This document shows positions 15,717 to 24,691 of a stretch of 49,077 nt of DNA, in pieces. A program made the translations under genes and the position numbers. The stretch covers positions 1 to 49,077 of IMG/VR virus record IMGVR_UViG_3300025846_000019; one strand, written 5' to 3'. This DNA comes from a virus. The notes under the pieces were generated by a model. That model saw nothing but the letters and a program-made list of their open reading frames with translations, had not been told where the DNA came from and searched no databases. How positions within the stretch are numbered: the stretch's first letter is position 1; each line of letters opens with the position of its first letter.

Positions 15717-16247
15717 TCACGTGAGACGAGGCTTCTCGACGTTCGTATAGGTCTGCGAGATTGCCGCAGCACCCGACCGATGAATCTTGGTAGTTCCGAG
15801 ACGCACCCAGTAGTTGCCCGCGCCGACAGCAGCCTGAATGACCGCAGCAGTTGGAGCAACGACGAGTGCCGCCGTGTTCTTCGTGCCGGGGACGGCTGCA
15901 TAGGTGATGGCATGGGAAGTCTTGTCACAGACTGCCACGATGACATAGATAATGTCACACGTTGTCGCGCCAACAGGGGCAACTCCAGCACCACTAGCCA
16001 CATTGAAGTCACCTTGAGCAACGTGTTCATCACGATACCCTCCAGCAGCAACCATACCTGCCGAGAGGTTGGCGTTATAGTCGAACGGACCCGCGTCTGC
16101 GTGAGTGGATGGAGTCGTGGGTGCGGCAATGACAAGACCACTCTCAATGTGATTGGTCTGCCAATACTTCCACCGTCCGAGCAGTTCCCGAAGTTCAATC
16201 GGGATGCTTCTGACGTTGATATCGCTCATGAGGTTCTGTGTGGACAT
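15717..16247 (-). CDS. Head decoration or structural protein candidate
   Basis: 176 residues, ATG 16247 after TAGGAGG, which also contains the capsid stop. Helical start (VRSIPIELRELLGRWKYWQT), then Gly/Ala/Val/Thr-rich beta sequence. The position next to the capsid gene suggests a virion protein such as head decoration. No family recognised. It is the last gene before the structured gap at 15554-15716. Confidence 0.6.
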   Translation of the reverse strand: MSTQNLMSDINVRSIPIELRELLGRWKYWQTNHIESGLVIAAPTTPSTHADAGPFDYNANLSAGMVAAGGYRDEHVAQGDFNVASGAGVAPVGATTCDIIYVIVAVCDKTSHAITYAAVPGTKNTAALVVAPTAAVIQAAVGAGNYWVRLGTTKIHRSGAAAISQTYTNVEKPRLT

Positions 16248-16256
16248 GTCACCCTC

Positions 16257-17228
16257 CTAAGCAGCGTCGCGAACGGTCGGCAGTCCAGTGATGACGCCGT
16301 GGAACTCGCCCATACCATAGTCGAGTCCGATTTCACCGTATATCTGCTCCTGCGTGGAGGCTCCAGTCTTGGCGAGCGGCTCCGTGAACAGGTATCCCTT
16401 GCCCTCAATGTTGAGGAAGACAGGGAAGACCTTGGCGACGTCCACAATGGCGAGGACGCCAGCAGGAAGATAACGTGCGAGGGTGATGCCGAAGTTCCCG
16501 AAGTCTGTGACAATCTGCTCGATGTTCAAGCCACCGATTGTCCGAGACTGCGGTGCATAGCCCCATGCGTTGCTGATACGCGTCTTGGTATACGCGGAGC
16601 AGAAGACGATGGGTGAGACGAAGGGAGCATTGACGCCCTTCATCGCGAGCAGGAGGTCAGTGAACATGAAAGAGTCCAACTGAGCCCCGCCGGATGCGAT
16701 GGTCGTGAGGTTTACAGCATTGAGGATGCCTCTCGACTTGCGGGCAGAGTTGTTGTCGGCAGGACGAGCATACACACCGTTCCAGAATGTATACTCGACG
16801 TCCTGTGCAATCTTCTTCAGTTTGAGAGCCAGTTGGTTCGACATCTCATCCTGAATGGGCTGAATCCCGCCAATCTCGTCAGCCGTTGAGCCGGCAAGAA
16901 TGGGGATGTGCTGACCCTTGTCTGCCTGCTTGGTGTACGAGATGGAGACGGACTCATGGAAAATCTGGACGCAGTTCTGTGCGCCCGGGACCCGCCCGAT
17001 TTCCGTAGGGGTAGGTGCAGCCTCGCCTTCAAGGTTGGCGGGCTGAGAAGCAGCGGGCAGTTCCTCGGTTGTGAAGCCGAAGTCGAGAGTGTCCGTCGAA
17101 TGCGCCCCGTTCAGTCCACCGATGGCAGAGAGAAGAGGGGTATCCGTCGGAGAGACAAGGAACAGTTCTCCGACGTAGTTGGGAAGGTTGAAGGTTGTAG
17201 CCATCCCAGTGATAATCGTTGCGGCCAT
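16257..17228 (-). CDS. Major capsid protein (SU10-like)
   Basis: 323 residues, normal for the family. The N-terminal phrase YVGELFLVSPTDTPLLSAIG and the later DVEYTFWNGVY are typical of the SU10 major capsid group (HK97 fold). It assembles the procapsid shell with the scaffold encoded just upstream. ATG 17228 follows AGGAGG, which overlaps the scaffold TAG. There is no long N-terminal delta domain, consistent with a separate scaffold protein. Confidence 0.85.
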   Translation of the reverse strand: MAATIITGMATTFNLPNYVGELFLVSPTDTPLLSAIGGLNGAHSTDTLDFGFTTEELPAASQPANLEGEAAPTPTEIGRVPGAQNCVQIFHESVSISYTKQADKGQHIPILAGSTADEIGGIQPIQDEMSNQLALKLKKIAQDVEYTFWNGVYARPADNNSARKSRGILNAVNLTTIASGGAQLDSFMFTDLLLAMKGVNAPFVSPIVFCSAYTKTRISNAWGYAPQSRTIGGLNIEQIVTDFGNFGITLARYLPAGVLAIVDVAKVFPVFLNIEGKGYLFTEPLAKTGASTQEQIYGEIGLDYGMGEFHGVITGLPTVRDAA

Positions 17229-17237
17229 TGAATCCTC

Positions 17238-17849
17238 CTAGGTTTTGGCAGCCAGCTCCGCTATTTGTCGTTTGATAGCGATTGCTCCTGTCACGTTGTT
17301 CTTCTTCATCGCTTCAGCATAGGCGGCTTGTAGAACCGCTTTCTGGTTGGGCTTCAATGGAGGTTTGCCCCCGCCCGAGATGATGAACGGAACACCGTTC
17401 TTCGTCTGGACTTGAACAACAAAATAGGACTTCTCCTCTATCAGTGTCGCAACCAGTTCGTCCATCTTCTCGCCTTCTGCAGCCGCTGGCAGAGCCATGT
17501 ATGCAACCTTGGGGTCATTGATGCCGACCTTTGATGCCTCAACGAGGAACGCGTTGTAGCGCGTAGCCTCTAGGAGACGGGCTTCAGCATCCTTTGCCTT
17601 CTGGTCTGCTTCCTCTGCCAACTTCTTGAAGTTGCCGGCTTCTTCGTCAATTGCCTTCTGCTTCTTGGCATCCGCCTCATCCCTCTTGGTCTGTTTCTCC
17701 AGAAGGAGACGGTTCTTCTCCAACACTTCGTCGAGGCGAGACTTTGGAATCATGATGTCTTCGGGTTTCCCGTCTACAGTTTTATCGTCCTGCGACGTGA
17801 CGGGTTCTACAACCACAACTATCTCTTTGCCATCTTTATCTTTAGTCAC
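17238..17849 (-). CDS. Scaffold protein
   Basis: 203 residues from a GTG at 17849 (AAGGAG seven bases upstream). Residues 35-115 are highly charged coiled coil (KQTKRDEADAKKQKAIDEEA). The C-terminal third is compact, with GGGKPPLKP, then Ala/Lys-rich helix. Size, composition and location before the capsid gene are those of GP20-like scaffolds. A promoter at 17901-17930 reads directly into it, which would give extra scaffold and capsid mRNA. Confidence 0.75.
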   Translation of the reverse strand: MTKDKDGKEIVVVVEPVTSQDDKTVDGKPEDIMIPKSRLDEVLEKNRLLLEKQTKRDEADAKKQKAIDEEAGNFKKLAEEADQKAKDAEARLLEATRYNAFLVEASKVGINDPKVAYMALPAAAEGEKMDELVATLIEEKSYFVVQVQTKNGVPFIISGGGKPPLKPNQKAVLQAAYAEAMKKNNVTGAIAIKRQIAELAAKT

Positions 17850-17900
17850 AGTATTCTCCTTGGCACCACTATCGCAGGTGAGCGCGGATTTGTTGTCAAT

Positions 17901-17930
17901 AGTATATCACATCACGTCAATGAGTGTCAA
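17901..17930 (-). promoter_or_regulatory. Sigma70-type promoter before scaffold and capsid
   Basis: Minus strand TTGACA (17930-17925), an 18-base spacer, then TATACT (17906-17901). It lies in the gap before the GTG of the scaffold gene and is the only internal promoter I see in the late operon. Confidence 0.65.
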
Positions 17931-17934
17931 ATGT

Positions 17935-18072
17935 TTATCGTTTCTTCTTTTTACCACGACGCGCGACGGCATATGCAATCGCGACTGCTTGTTTGACCGG
18001 CTTGCCCGCGTTGACCTCTGTTTTGATGTTCTGTCCAATCGTCTTCTTACTCCTTCCCTTCTTGAGTGGCAT
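17935..18072 (-). CDS. Small basic DUF6496-like protein
   Basis: 45 residues from ATG 18072 after GAGGAGG. The pattern MPLKKGRSKKTIGQNIKTEV, then NAGKPVKQAVAIAYAVARRG and a KKKKR tail is a small basic family common in phages beside head genes. An in-frame ATG at 18165 (MSRIRGRAKK) with AAGGAG would extend it to 76 residues. Function unknown; the charge suggests nucleic acid contact. Confidence 0.7.
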   Translation of the reverse strand: MPLKKGRSKKTIGQNIKTEVNAGKPVKQAVAIAYAVARRGKKKKR

Positions 18073-18145
18073 GACTTCCTCCTCTGTACTTCCCTGCCAT
18101 TCCTCCGTAGCCGCTTTTACCAAGTTGCGAAAGACCTTCTTCGCC

Positions 18146-18385
18146 CTACCCCTTATTCGCGACATCCATCTCCTTCGCCCATGGATAGACTTCAACTGCG
18201 CGCGCCCATTCCGGCGTCTTCATGTAGAACTCAAGCGAGAATCCCTTTTTCCCTAGCCATGTATCGAACTTCTCCCGCGTATCAATCCCCATATCCACGA
18301 TGTCGACGCGGAGCCAATCACTCTTCTTGCCGCCATCATCCAAGATGATAGTCCCTTCCCACTCTTCCGGCATCCATTTGTTCAT
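18146..18385 (-). CDS. Small phage protein, unknown
   Basis: 79 residues; ATG 18385 overlaps the upstream TGA by one base (TGATG). Acidic and aromatic (EEWEGTIILDDGGKKSDWLR). No family recognised. It lies between the head-effector gene and the small basic protein and is translated by coupling. Confidence 0.6.
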   Translation of the reverse strand: MNKWMPEEWEGTIILDDGGKKSDWLRVDIVDMGIDTREKFDTWLGKKGFSLEFYMKTPEWARAVEVYPWAKEMDVANKG

Positions 18386-20874
18386 CAGTCTTCCCCCTTG
18401 TCGATGTCCTTCTCTGAATAGACATAATTTCCATTCGTGGCAAGGAGCATGGCAGCTACCCGAGCCGCGGCTATGTCCCCAAACTCGCCAGTCGCCCCGA
18501 AGACCTTATCCCGTCCGACCTGTGGACCCAAGACCACGAACTCCTGCTCTACTGCGCAGCCATACCCCGTCAGGAAGGAACCTATGATGCGCTCAACGGG
18601 TATTTGTGCTGCGAACATCATCGGGACGGACGAGTCACTTGAACTCTCCGGCTCACAGAACGTGGTTGCCGTATCAAGGGAGAGGGAGAAGGATGACATG
18701 GGTGACAGTTGTGCTTGACCAAACCCCCTTGTGAGCGACCGCGTTCCCCCGAAGATATCCTTGACGACAGATGGCTCAACTCCCATGCCACGGAACAGGG
18801 TCAATGATGTGATGCCCTTGTCTGCGAAACTCCTCTGTGTCGTAACATACATCGCTTTCAGGAATGCGTCGACGAAGTCCTGATTGCCCCCCTGTGCCAA
18901 GAAGTCCATTGCGCGTCGTGCCGTGTCCTCCGCCTTGAGGAAGTCCACATAGGACGCATTGAGACCGAACACCCGCAGGGCTTCTTCCTGTGCGGCACAG
19001 GAGATGGCATCACCACTAGATGAGGTCACGGCCCATGAGTGGATGAGCATGTCAACCGCGTTGTGGATATTGTCCTCATAATGGATTGGCTCTGCCGTTG
19101 CCTTGTCTCTCCGTATATCCATCATGGCAGCGACTATCTCATAAGCATCCCCGTCCTTGTACCCCGCTGGAAGGAACTCCGTGATGGCATCCGCAATCTT
19201 ATTCGTGACGACATCCTTCTGCCGATAAGATTCATTCTTTGCCACCTCACCTTCAATGATGATGGCAAGGTTCTCATTATTGAACCGTTCAGTCACGGCC
19301 AGCACAGCATTGGGATTATCTTCCTGCTCCTTGAACTCCCTGTCAGCATCAAACACGGACCCGTCTGCCATTGTCCAGATGCTGCCAGTCCTGAGATTGC
19401 CAGTCCCGACCTCTCCCTTGTCTACCGTGAAGTCACGCCACTTATCAAACTGCGCGTTCTCACCAATGGCTTGTGTATAGATGGAGTCAATAGCTCGCTG
19501 GTCGCGCTCACGCAATTCAGTAACCCGCACCTCGAACCGACGCTGTTCTTCTACATTGGCGACGATATCCCCATAGAAACTGCGAATCTCGCCGATGGTC
19601 ATGTGAAGAGTCTCAAAGATGAAGTGCTCCTCCCTTGCCGCCGTTACCTTGTCCGCCATCTCATCCCCATAGAAGATTCGGATTTCCTCAATGGATTTGT
19701 AGTCTTGTGTCATGAGGACATCAAACTGGGTCGTTATCCCCTTGTCCACCATCTCCTTCCTAGCCGCTGCGACCTCATCTGCCACCGCGTCCCCATAGAC
19801 GTTACGGAGTTGGTCGATAGTCCAGTAGCCGTTATACTCTGGCGTCAATGCTCCCTGTGTCGCCTTGAACTCCTCAAACACCTTGGCTTTTGCTGCCTCA
19901 GACGCCTTGAAGGATTCTACCGCTTGGTCTGCGACTGCCTGTATGTTTGCTTCTATGGCCTCTGGTGCCATCGTTGCCAGTTCTTCATCTGTGGGAAGCA
20001 TCACGGTCAGTGTCGGGTTCTTTGCTACCATGAGAGCCATCACCTTGGGAGAGCCAACCTCGCCGTTGAGGAACGCCCGCATGGATTCCTTGCTTGGCAT
20101 CTTGGGTGAGGCCGTACACCCGCACCACGGATGATAGGGTGGCAGGAACGCGTAGTCCATCGGGACTTCAATGGACGCGCCCGGGCCATCCCCGATTTCC
20201 TCGCCGCAGATGTCACACTCATAGCCCGTATCTGACCTGCTGAGGATGATGGTGTCAATGTATCCAGTGTCTGTCCACTGTTGTCTCTGCGCTACGATGT
20301 GGTTCCGCTTCACTTGGTCAACCCACAGACGACGAGTGTTGTACCCGACGTTTGCCCGACCCTTCTCAGTCAACAATTCTGCCAGTTCGTCCTTGGTCTC
20401 ACTGTACGCCCAGTGTTCGGTCTCCGACTGCTTGATGATGTCATTGATTTGATTCTGTGCATCCTTCGTGGCGTCCCACAGACGGTTCGAGATGTTGAGG
20501 CCGAGTGCTTCCCTTTCTCCCTCTATCTGTTTCCAGACTCCTTCACTCCACTCCGTATTGAACACGCCGCCAAGTTCTGCTGCTGTCGGGAATGCCGCTC
20601 CGACTGAATAAGGAAGACGGTCAGGGAGAGAAGCAATATCTGCAATGCCTTTGTCCTTGACCATATTGACCTCTTGCCACACATCCTTGTCAAGTTTCTG
20701 TGCCGTGTCCTTTGCCCATGCCTTGCTTTCCGTCTTGACACCATCTTCAATGTCCTCCATCGCTTCTTCACTCTCATCATCTGGAAGCAGGGCAAGGATG
20801 CGCATGACATAGTCCTTCAGCGCGCCATTGGCCTGAGTAAGTGCGAGACGCGCTATCTCGTTGAGCGGTTTCAC
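18385..20874 (-). CDS. Minor head protein (MuF-like) with ADP-ribosyltransferase domain
   Basis: 829 residues, much longer than a plain MuF protein. Residues 1-260 are helical and end in the MuF-type zinc motif: C220, C223, then H248, C251, C253. Residues 350-450 hold three related helices with an R-x-(F/V)-YGD core. Residues about 560-690 are helical, and 690-785 carry an R-S-E ADP-ribosyltransferase pattern: R695 in LFRGMG, SSFS at 727-730, and EQE at 776-778. Such proteins sit inside the head and can be ejected with DNA to modify host proteins. The start is a GTG overlapping the portal TGA. Confidence 0.8.
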   Translation of the reverse strand: MKPLNEIARLALTQANGALKDYVMRILALLPDDESEEAMEDIEDGVKTESKAWAKDTAQKLDKDVWQEVNMVKDKGIADIASLPDRLPYSVGAAFPTAAELGGVFNTEWSEGVWKQIEGEREALGLNISNRLWDATKDAQNQINDIIKQSETEHWAYSETKDELAELLTEKGRANVGYNTRRLWVDQVKRNHIVAQRQQWTDTGYIDTIILSRSDTGYECDICGEEIGDGPGASIEVPMDYAFLPPYHPWCGCTASPKMPSKESMRAFLNGEVGSPKVMALMVAKNPTLTVMLPTDEELATMAPEAIEANIQAVADQAVESFKASEAAKAKVFEEFKATQGALTPEYNGYWTIDQLRNVYGDAVADEVAAARKEMVDKGITTQFDVLMTQDYKSIEEIRIFYGDEMADKVTAAREEHFIFETLHMTIGEIRSFYGDIVANVEEQRRFEVRVTELRERDQRAIDSIYTQAIGENAQFDKWRDFTVDKGEVGTGNLRTGSIWTMADGSVFDADREFKEQEDNPNAVLAVTERFNNENLAIIIEGEVAKNESYRQKDVVTNKIADAITEFLPAGYKDGDAYEIVAAMMDIRRDKATAEPIHYEDNIHNAVDMLIHSWAVTSSSGDAISCAAQEEALRVFGLNASYVDFLKAEDTARRAMDFLAQGGNQDFVDAFLKAMYVTTQRSFADKGITSLTLFRGMGVEPSVVKDIFGGTRSLTRGFGQAQLSPMSSFSLSLDTATTFCEPESSSDSSVPMMFAAQIPVERIIGSFLTGYGCAVEQEFVVLGPQVGRDKVFGATGEFGDIAAARVAAMLLATNGNYVYSEKDIDKGED

Positions 20875-22322
20875 TTAGTCGGCGGGAAAACCTTGGGAGG
20901 CATGGGGTTCAGGGCTGAGGCCTGTTGTGCAAGGGCAAAGTCCTGTTCATCCTTGACCTTTGCCTCTGCATCTACTTCGTCGACGATGGTTGCCGCTTCC
21001 GTCTCATCCAAGCCGCGCCGCATGTGGTAGCGAATCTTGGAGATGAGGCCGGCCTTGTACTCCGCCATGTCATTGATGAACGAATCACCCTTGAACGCGT
21101 CCTTCCACTCCAGTGTTACCTCTGCTGTAACAGACTGCATGAGACAGGCAAGGTTGAACATGTCTTCCCATGCCTCGCCGAAGGTTGTCTGTGCTTCCTC
21201 TACCTTGTCGCTGAGTGGTCCCGCAATCTCCTGAAGTGCCACGCCCGAGGGAACTGCCTGTCCTTTCAAGTAAGCAACGGGGGTCTGAGTGCAGTTTGCC
21301 ATGTCATCCGTCAACTTGTCACAGTAGGCGATGAACTGTGTCAGGTCATCGGGAGCAATTCTCCCGAGTTGTGTCGTAGGGGACGGGAAGTTCCAGACCG
21401 TCCACGGGTCACGACTTAGTTTGGGGACGGCTTCAAAGGGGTGCTGTCCTTTCCATGCTGCCTCATACTCGAGTTGGTTGTACCCCGTGACCCAAATCTG
21501 CCCTGCGGCAGAGAAGGTTGCCCTGAGAGCCAGTTCCTGTTCTGCCCTATCCTTGTCTATCTGGATGGGAAGCGCAGAGAGCAGTTCACTGTTGCCGAAG
21601 TCACCCTCATCTGGACGGTTGCGGAAGTGGATGATGGGGATGCGACCCCAGGCATACGGGATGGTGTCTGGTTCCCCGTCCCCCAAGTATGGCTCCCATG
21701 AACCCGTATCCAGTGTCACGATGCCGTCAATGGTTGTCCAGATTCCCGCGCCCCCGTTCATCGTAGAGACGAATCGCTCCAGATGGTCGGGGTAGTAAAT
21801 GTCTTTCCTGCGGAAGAACTGGACATCCCCCGTTGCTGTCCCGTCGACCAAGCCCTGAACATCCAGCCACTCAACCTTGCACCAGAGCATCTTCTGAGAG
21901 CCATCCTGACTGTAGACGGGTCGCACGTTGATGGGGTCGAGGACTTGCATGGACGGCACGACTTCGCCCGGCCACAGGCGCACATACGAATCCCCATACT
22001 TGGCTCCTGCCTTGTGGACACGGGACTGGACAAGCGGGAAGTGGTTCAACTTGGCGATGAGGTCAACCTTGTCCTGTGCCGTAGCGGATGTGATGGAGGA
22101 GACGCGCAGTTTGGAGCAATAGGTGTTCACGACCAGAGCGCAGAGGTTGCGGACGACGCCATACTCCTCCAAGGCTGTCTCCAGCAGGGTAGGGAGCGGG
22201 ACGAGTTGCTTCCCGTCGTAATAGGTGTCATACGCCTCATAGCGTTCCTTCGCTTCTGTCTCTGCCGCCATGACCATACGGGCAAAGGACATGTCCACTT
22301 CATTGATTTGTGCGATAGCCAT
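20871..22322 (-). CDS. Portal protein (SPP1 gp6-like)
   Basis: 483 residues from ATG 22322, preceded by AGGAGG within the terminase stop. Typical phrases are an early EAYDTYYDGKQLVPLP, ALVVNTYCSKL and KYGDSYVRLWPGEVVPSMQV, then IPIIHFRNRP and FGNSELLSALPIQIDKDRAE. The acidic C-terminus is disordered. It forms the 12-subunit ring through which DNA is packaged and ejected. It comes after terminase and before the MuF-like gene, the usual order. Confidence 0.9.
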   Translation of the reverse strand: MAIAQINEVDMSFARMVMAAETEAKERYEAYDTYYDGKQLVPLPTLLETALEEYGVVRNLCALVVNTYCSKLRVSSITSATAQDKVDLIAKLNHFPLVQSRVHKAGAKYGDSYVRLWPGEVVPSMQVLDPINVRPVYSQDGSQKMLWCKVEWLDVQGLVDGTATGDVQFFRRKDIYYPDHLERFVSTMNGGAGIWTTIDGIVTLDTGSWEPYLGDGEPDTIPYAWGRIPIIHFRNRPDEGDFGNSELLSALPIQIDKDRAEQELALRATFSAAGQIWVTGYNQLEYEAAWKGQHPFEAVPKLSRDPWTVWNFPSPTTQLGRIAPDDLTQFIAYCDKLTDDMANCTQTPVAYLKGQAVPSGVALQEIAGPLSDKVEEAQTTFGEAWEDMFNLACLMQSVTAEVTLEWKDAFKGDSFINDMAEYKAGLISKIRYHMRRGLDETEAATIVDEVDAEAKVKDEQDFALAQQASALNPMPPKVFPPTK

Positions 22323-22332
22323 CACAGACCTC

Positions 22333-23559
22333 CTAGAGATTGTTGAAGCCGCCAAGGAACTGGTTCTGCCGCATATGCCAGTAGACGAGAGCGAAGGCAC
22401 AGACGGTATCGTCATGCTCCCCCTCTACAGCAGCATAGCGGATATTGCCAGCCCGTGTCAATTCATATTCAAACGAGGACAGTTCCCCCTCCAGCTCAGG
22501 ACAGTGCGGGAAGGTCGCGTCACGTTGTTCCAATGCCACAACCAGCGTCTCAATCAACTGCTGCTTGCTCTGTTGGGTAAAGACATAGCCCTCAATCTTG
22601 AGACCAAACCCCTCTTTCTTTGCTTGCTCGAGAATCGCGTCCCCTACGCCCGTACAGTCGAGCAGTCCTGACGCCCAGTTGTACCGCTTGCAGATGTCGA
22701 CAAAACGGGTAACTTGGAGACTGTAGTCCAGATTGGAAGCGCGCCACTGATAGACGAGATGGTGACTCGCGCTGTCGATGACGTAGATGACAGAGAAGTC
22801 CTGATGCTTCGCAGGGTCCCATCCGACAAAGTAGCGATGTCCCTCCTGTGGTTCCTCCCATGTGCCAGTGATACAGTTCTGGACGTTGTGGAACACGCCA
22901 GCCGCTTCCTCCAAGAACTCGGCTCCGTACTCTTGCCGGAACACATCATCAGGCAGGGTGCGTCGGGCTTCCTCAATCTCGCCCGGGTCCATGTAGGGAT
23001 TCGTCCATGCAGGGAGCGACCATGATTTCCACTCGGGGAACTCAGGGTCTTGTCCGCGCAGGTACAGATGCCAGAAGTAGTTCCTGCCCTTGGGCGTCGA
23101 ACTGAGGATGGCATGTCCTTTGGTGTCAGACAGGGAAGGACGGAGTTGATTCTCCCACGTTTCCTTGTCGATGAAGGCAGCCTCGTCCACAATCATGAAG
23201 CCGATACCCTCTCCACGGAGTGCGTCCCCTGCTTCTGCAGACTTGAACTCAATCGTGCCGCCAGACTGGAGCATGATGCGCTTCTCGTTCTTGTGGTTCT
23301 CGTCGATGGCTTCACTGAAGTGCTTCTGGATGAGGCGGTAGGCACGGGCAGTCTGTGCTTTCGTCTTGCTGACCCACCATGCCGGATAGCGACCGTCTTC
23401 CCATGCATACTTGACGATTTCGTTGATGTCCAAGTCCGTCTTGCCCCACCGTCTGCCAGCATTGACAACACGGAAGCGGTGGGTGTCTTCGTCGATGACA
23501 CGTTCCAAGTCAGTCGGATTGTAGAGTCGTATCTTCTTGGGGGCAGACAAGACCATCAT
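22333..23559 (-). CDS. terL: Terminase large subunit
   Basis: 408 residues, full length. Walker A NAGRRWGKT (33-41), Walker B FMIVDEAAF (121-129), coupling motif SSTPKG (153-158). RNase H-like nuclease acidic residues are D248 (GWDPAKHQDF), D301 (DCTGVGD) and D383/D384 (EHDD). ATG 23559 overlaps the small subunit stop (ATGA). It drives packaging and cuts concatemers. The packaging type (cos, pac or terminal repeat) cannot be settled from the sequence alone. Confidence 0.93.
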   Translation of the reverse strand: MMVLSAPKKIRLYNPTDLERVIDEDTHRFRVVNAGRRWGKTDLDINEIVKYAWEDGRYPAWWVSKTKAQTARAYRLIQKHFSEAIDENHKNEKRIMLQSGGTIEFKSAEAGDALRGEGIGFMIVDEAAFIDKETWENQLRPSLSDTKGHAILSSTPKGRNYFWHLYLRGQDPEFPEWKSWSLPAWTNPYMDPGEIEEARRTLPDDVFRQEYGAEFLEEAAGVFHNVQNCITGTWEEPQEGHRYFVGWDPAKHQDFSVIYVIDSASHHLVYQWRASNLDYSLQVTRFVDICKRYNWASGLLDCTGVGDAILEQAKKEGFGLKIEGYVFTQQSKQQLIETLVVALEQRDATFPHCPELEGELSSFEYELTRAGNIRYAAVEGEHDDTVCAFALVYWHMRQNQFLGGFNNL

Positions 23560-24044
23560 TTCGGCTTTTCCTCAGAGATGGTAGGCTCAATAACGGTTCC
23601 AGCCTGTAGTTCCTTGATTTCGTTCTTGCCCCACTCTGCGATGTAGACTTCCTTCTTGTCTCCCGCAGGAGCCACATCCCCGAGTGCAATCTTGCCTATC
23701 TGTTGCGCCCGCTGAAGCGTCCACGCAATCTCACTCGTCTTGGCTCCGTTCTTCCTATCTGCCAACGCTTGTCCGATGAGCCAGTTGGACAGGGAGAACA
23801 TTCGGTTGTTGAACGCGCCTATCTTCTCTGCGGGCGTCTGTCCCGTCAATGCAGCAGACTCTTCCTGTACCTTCTTCTGATAGACAACACGACGCGCCCG
23901 CCAGTTCTCCTTCTTGCTCACACGGGAGAAATGTTCACGGGTTCCATTGTACTTTTTTGCGAGCAAACTCATCGTCTGCGGGAACTGGGCCGTAATGAAA
24001 TCCTCAGCTATGGCACCCCAGTCAAACTCGGTTTTCCTACCCAT
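23556..24044 (-). CDS. terS: Terminase small subunit
   Basis: 162 residues. The N-terminal DNA-binding helices (WGAIAEDFITAQFPQTMSLL, then KKYNGTREHFSRVSKKENW) resemble small terminase HTH domains with the typical NW motif, followed by a long helical oligomerisation region. It lies first in the late operon, with the large subunit downstream. The ribosome site is weak (AGGA). Confidence 0.8.
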   Translation of the reverse strand: MGRKTEFDWGAIAEDFITAQFPQTMSLLAKKYNGTREHFSRVSKKENWRARRVVYQKKVQEESAALTGQTPAEKIGAFNNRMFSLSNWLIGQALADRKNGAKTSEIAWTLQRAQQIGKIALGDVAPAGDKKEVYIAEWGKNEIKELQAGTVIEPTISEEKPK

Positions 24045-24121
24045 CGCAGTCCTGATGAGCGATTGCAGTCTTGTGGTACATCCGTCTCATGGCGCACACA
24101 TCTCCTCTTGTCCATATAATT

Positions 24122-24150
24122 GTATCACGGCGCATGGATGAGTGTGTCAA
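24122..24150 (-). promoter_or_regulatory. Candidate late promoter before terminase
   Basis: Minus strand TTGACA (24150-24145) with TGATAC 17 bases on (24127-24122), or TACAAT at a 20-base spacing. The -10 is poor, so an activator may be needed. Eight bases upstream of the -35, plus strand ATGAAGAAA (24159-24167) matches the start of the 16-bp element found at the early promoters, in the same position. Confidence 0.45.
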
Positions 24151-24167
24151 GAGTAGGGATGAAGAAA

Positions 24168-24189
24168 GCGGGAGTGTGACGGCTCCCGC
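24168..24189 (-). terminator. Rho-independent terminator of the early operon
   Basis: On the minus strand GCGGGAG (24189-24183) pairs with CTCCCGC (24174-24168) around an 8-base loop, followed by TTTCTTC. It lies after the last early gene (stop at 24215) and just upstream of the terminase promoter, so it separates early from late transcription. Confidence 0.75.
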
Positions 24190-24214
24190 CTTGTAAGGAG
24201 ATGACGCAACTGTA

Positions 24215-24691
24215 TTATACGCCCATCTTATCCGGCGAGCAAGGGATGATGGTCGTGATGGATGTATGATACTTGGCTTTCCACAGGATGGTCTTCCGTC
24301 TGCCCTGTCTCCCCCGTTCATAGACGTACCCCACAATACCGGCAGGAAGACCCTGCTCTACATGGACGGACACCCCCACGGCTTGACCACTGTGTCCCAT
24401 GCGACTGAAGGGGTCATGGCGGTCCTGCAACTGCCAGCCTCGTTCAACGGCGTCCCATATCACATCTTCCTGCTCTTGTGTGAGATAGGAGATGTGAGCG
24501 TCTGCCCACCATGCGTTCAGGCCGTAGTTCTCCTCAGGGATGAGGCTGAAGCCGGCAGAACGCAGTCTCTCTTTCCATACTGATTCCATGACCTCCAGAC
24601 AGGAACGGCAGTAGAACTTTCCGTCGTCAAACCTGCACACAAGGTTGAGACTTCGGTGACATAACGCACATTCCCGCAACCTGTTTCTCAT
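24215..24691 (-). CDS. Zinc-finger protein, unknown
   Basis: 158 residues from ATG 24691, coupled to the upstream TGA (ATGA). The N-terminus has two CxxC pairs (CALC and CRSC around SLNLVCRFDDGKFY), a zinc ribbon. The rest is mixed helix and strand with several Trp and His. It is the last gene of the early operon before the terminator. Probably DNA- or RNA-binding; not identified further. Confidence 0.65.
   Translation of the reverse strand: MRNRLRECALCHRSLNLVCRFDDGKFYCRSCLEVMESVWKERLRSAGFSLIPEENYGLNAWWADAHISYLTQEQEDVIWDAVERGWQLQDRHDPFSRMGHSGQAVGVSVHVEQGLPAGIVGYVYERGRQGRRKTILWKAKYHTSITTIIPCSPDKMGV

Noticed and set aside
24037-24336. Leader peptide (17 residues) upstream of the small terminase
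   Set aside because: An ATG at about 24092 with AGAGGAG upstream encodes MRRMYHKTAIAHQDCDG and overlaps the terminase start, but the spacing is too long (11 bases) and there is no other support.
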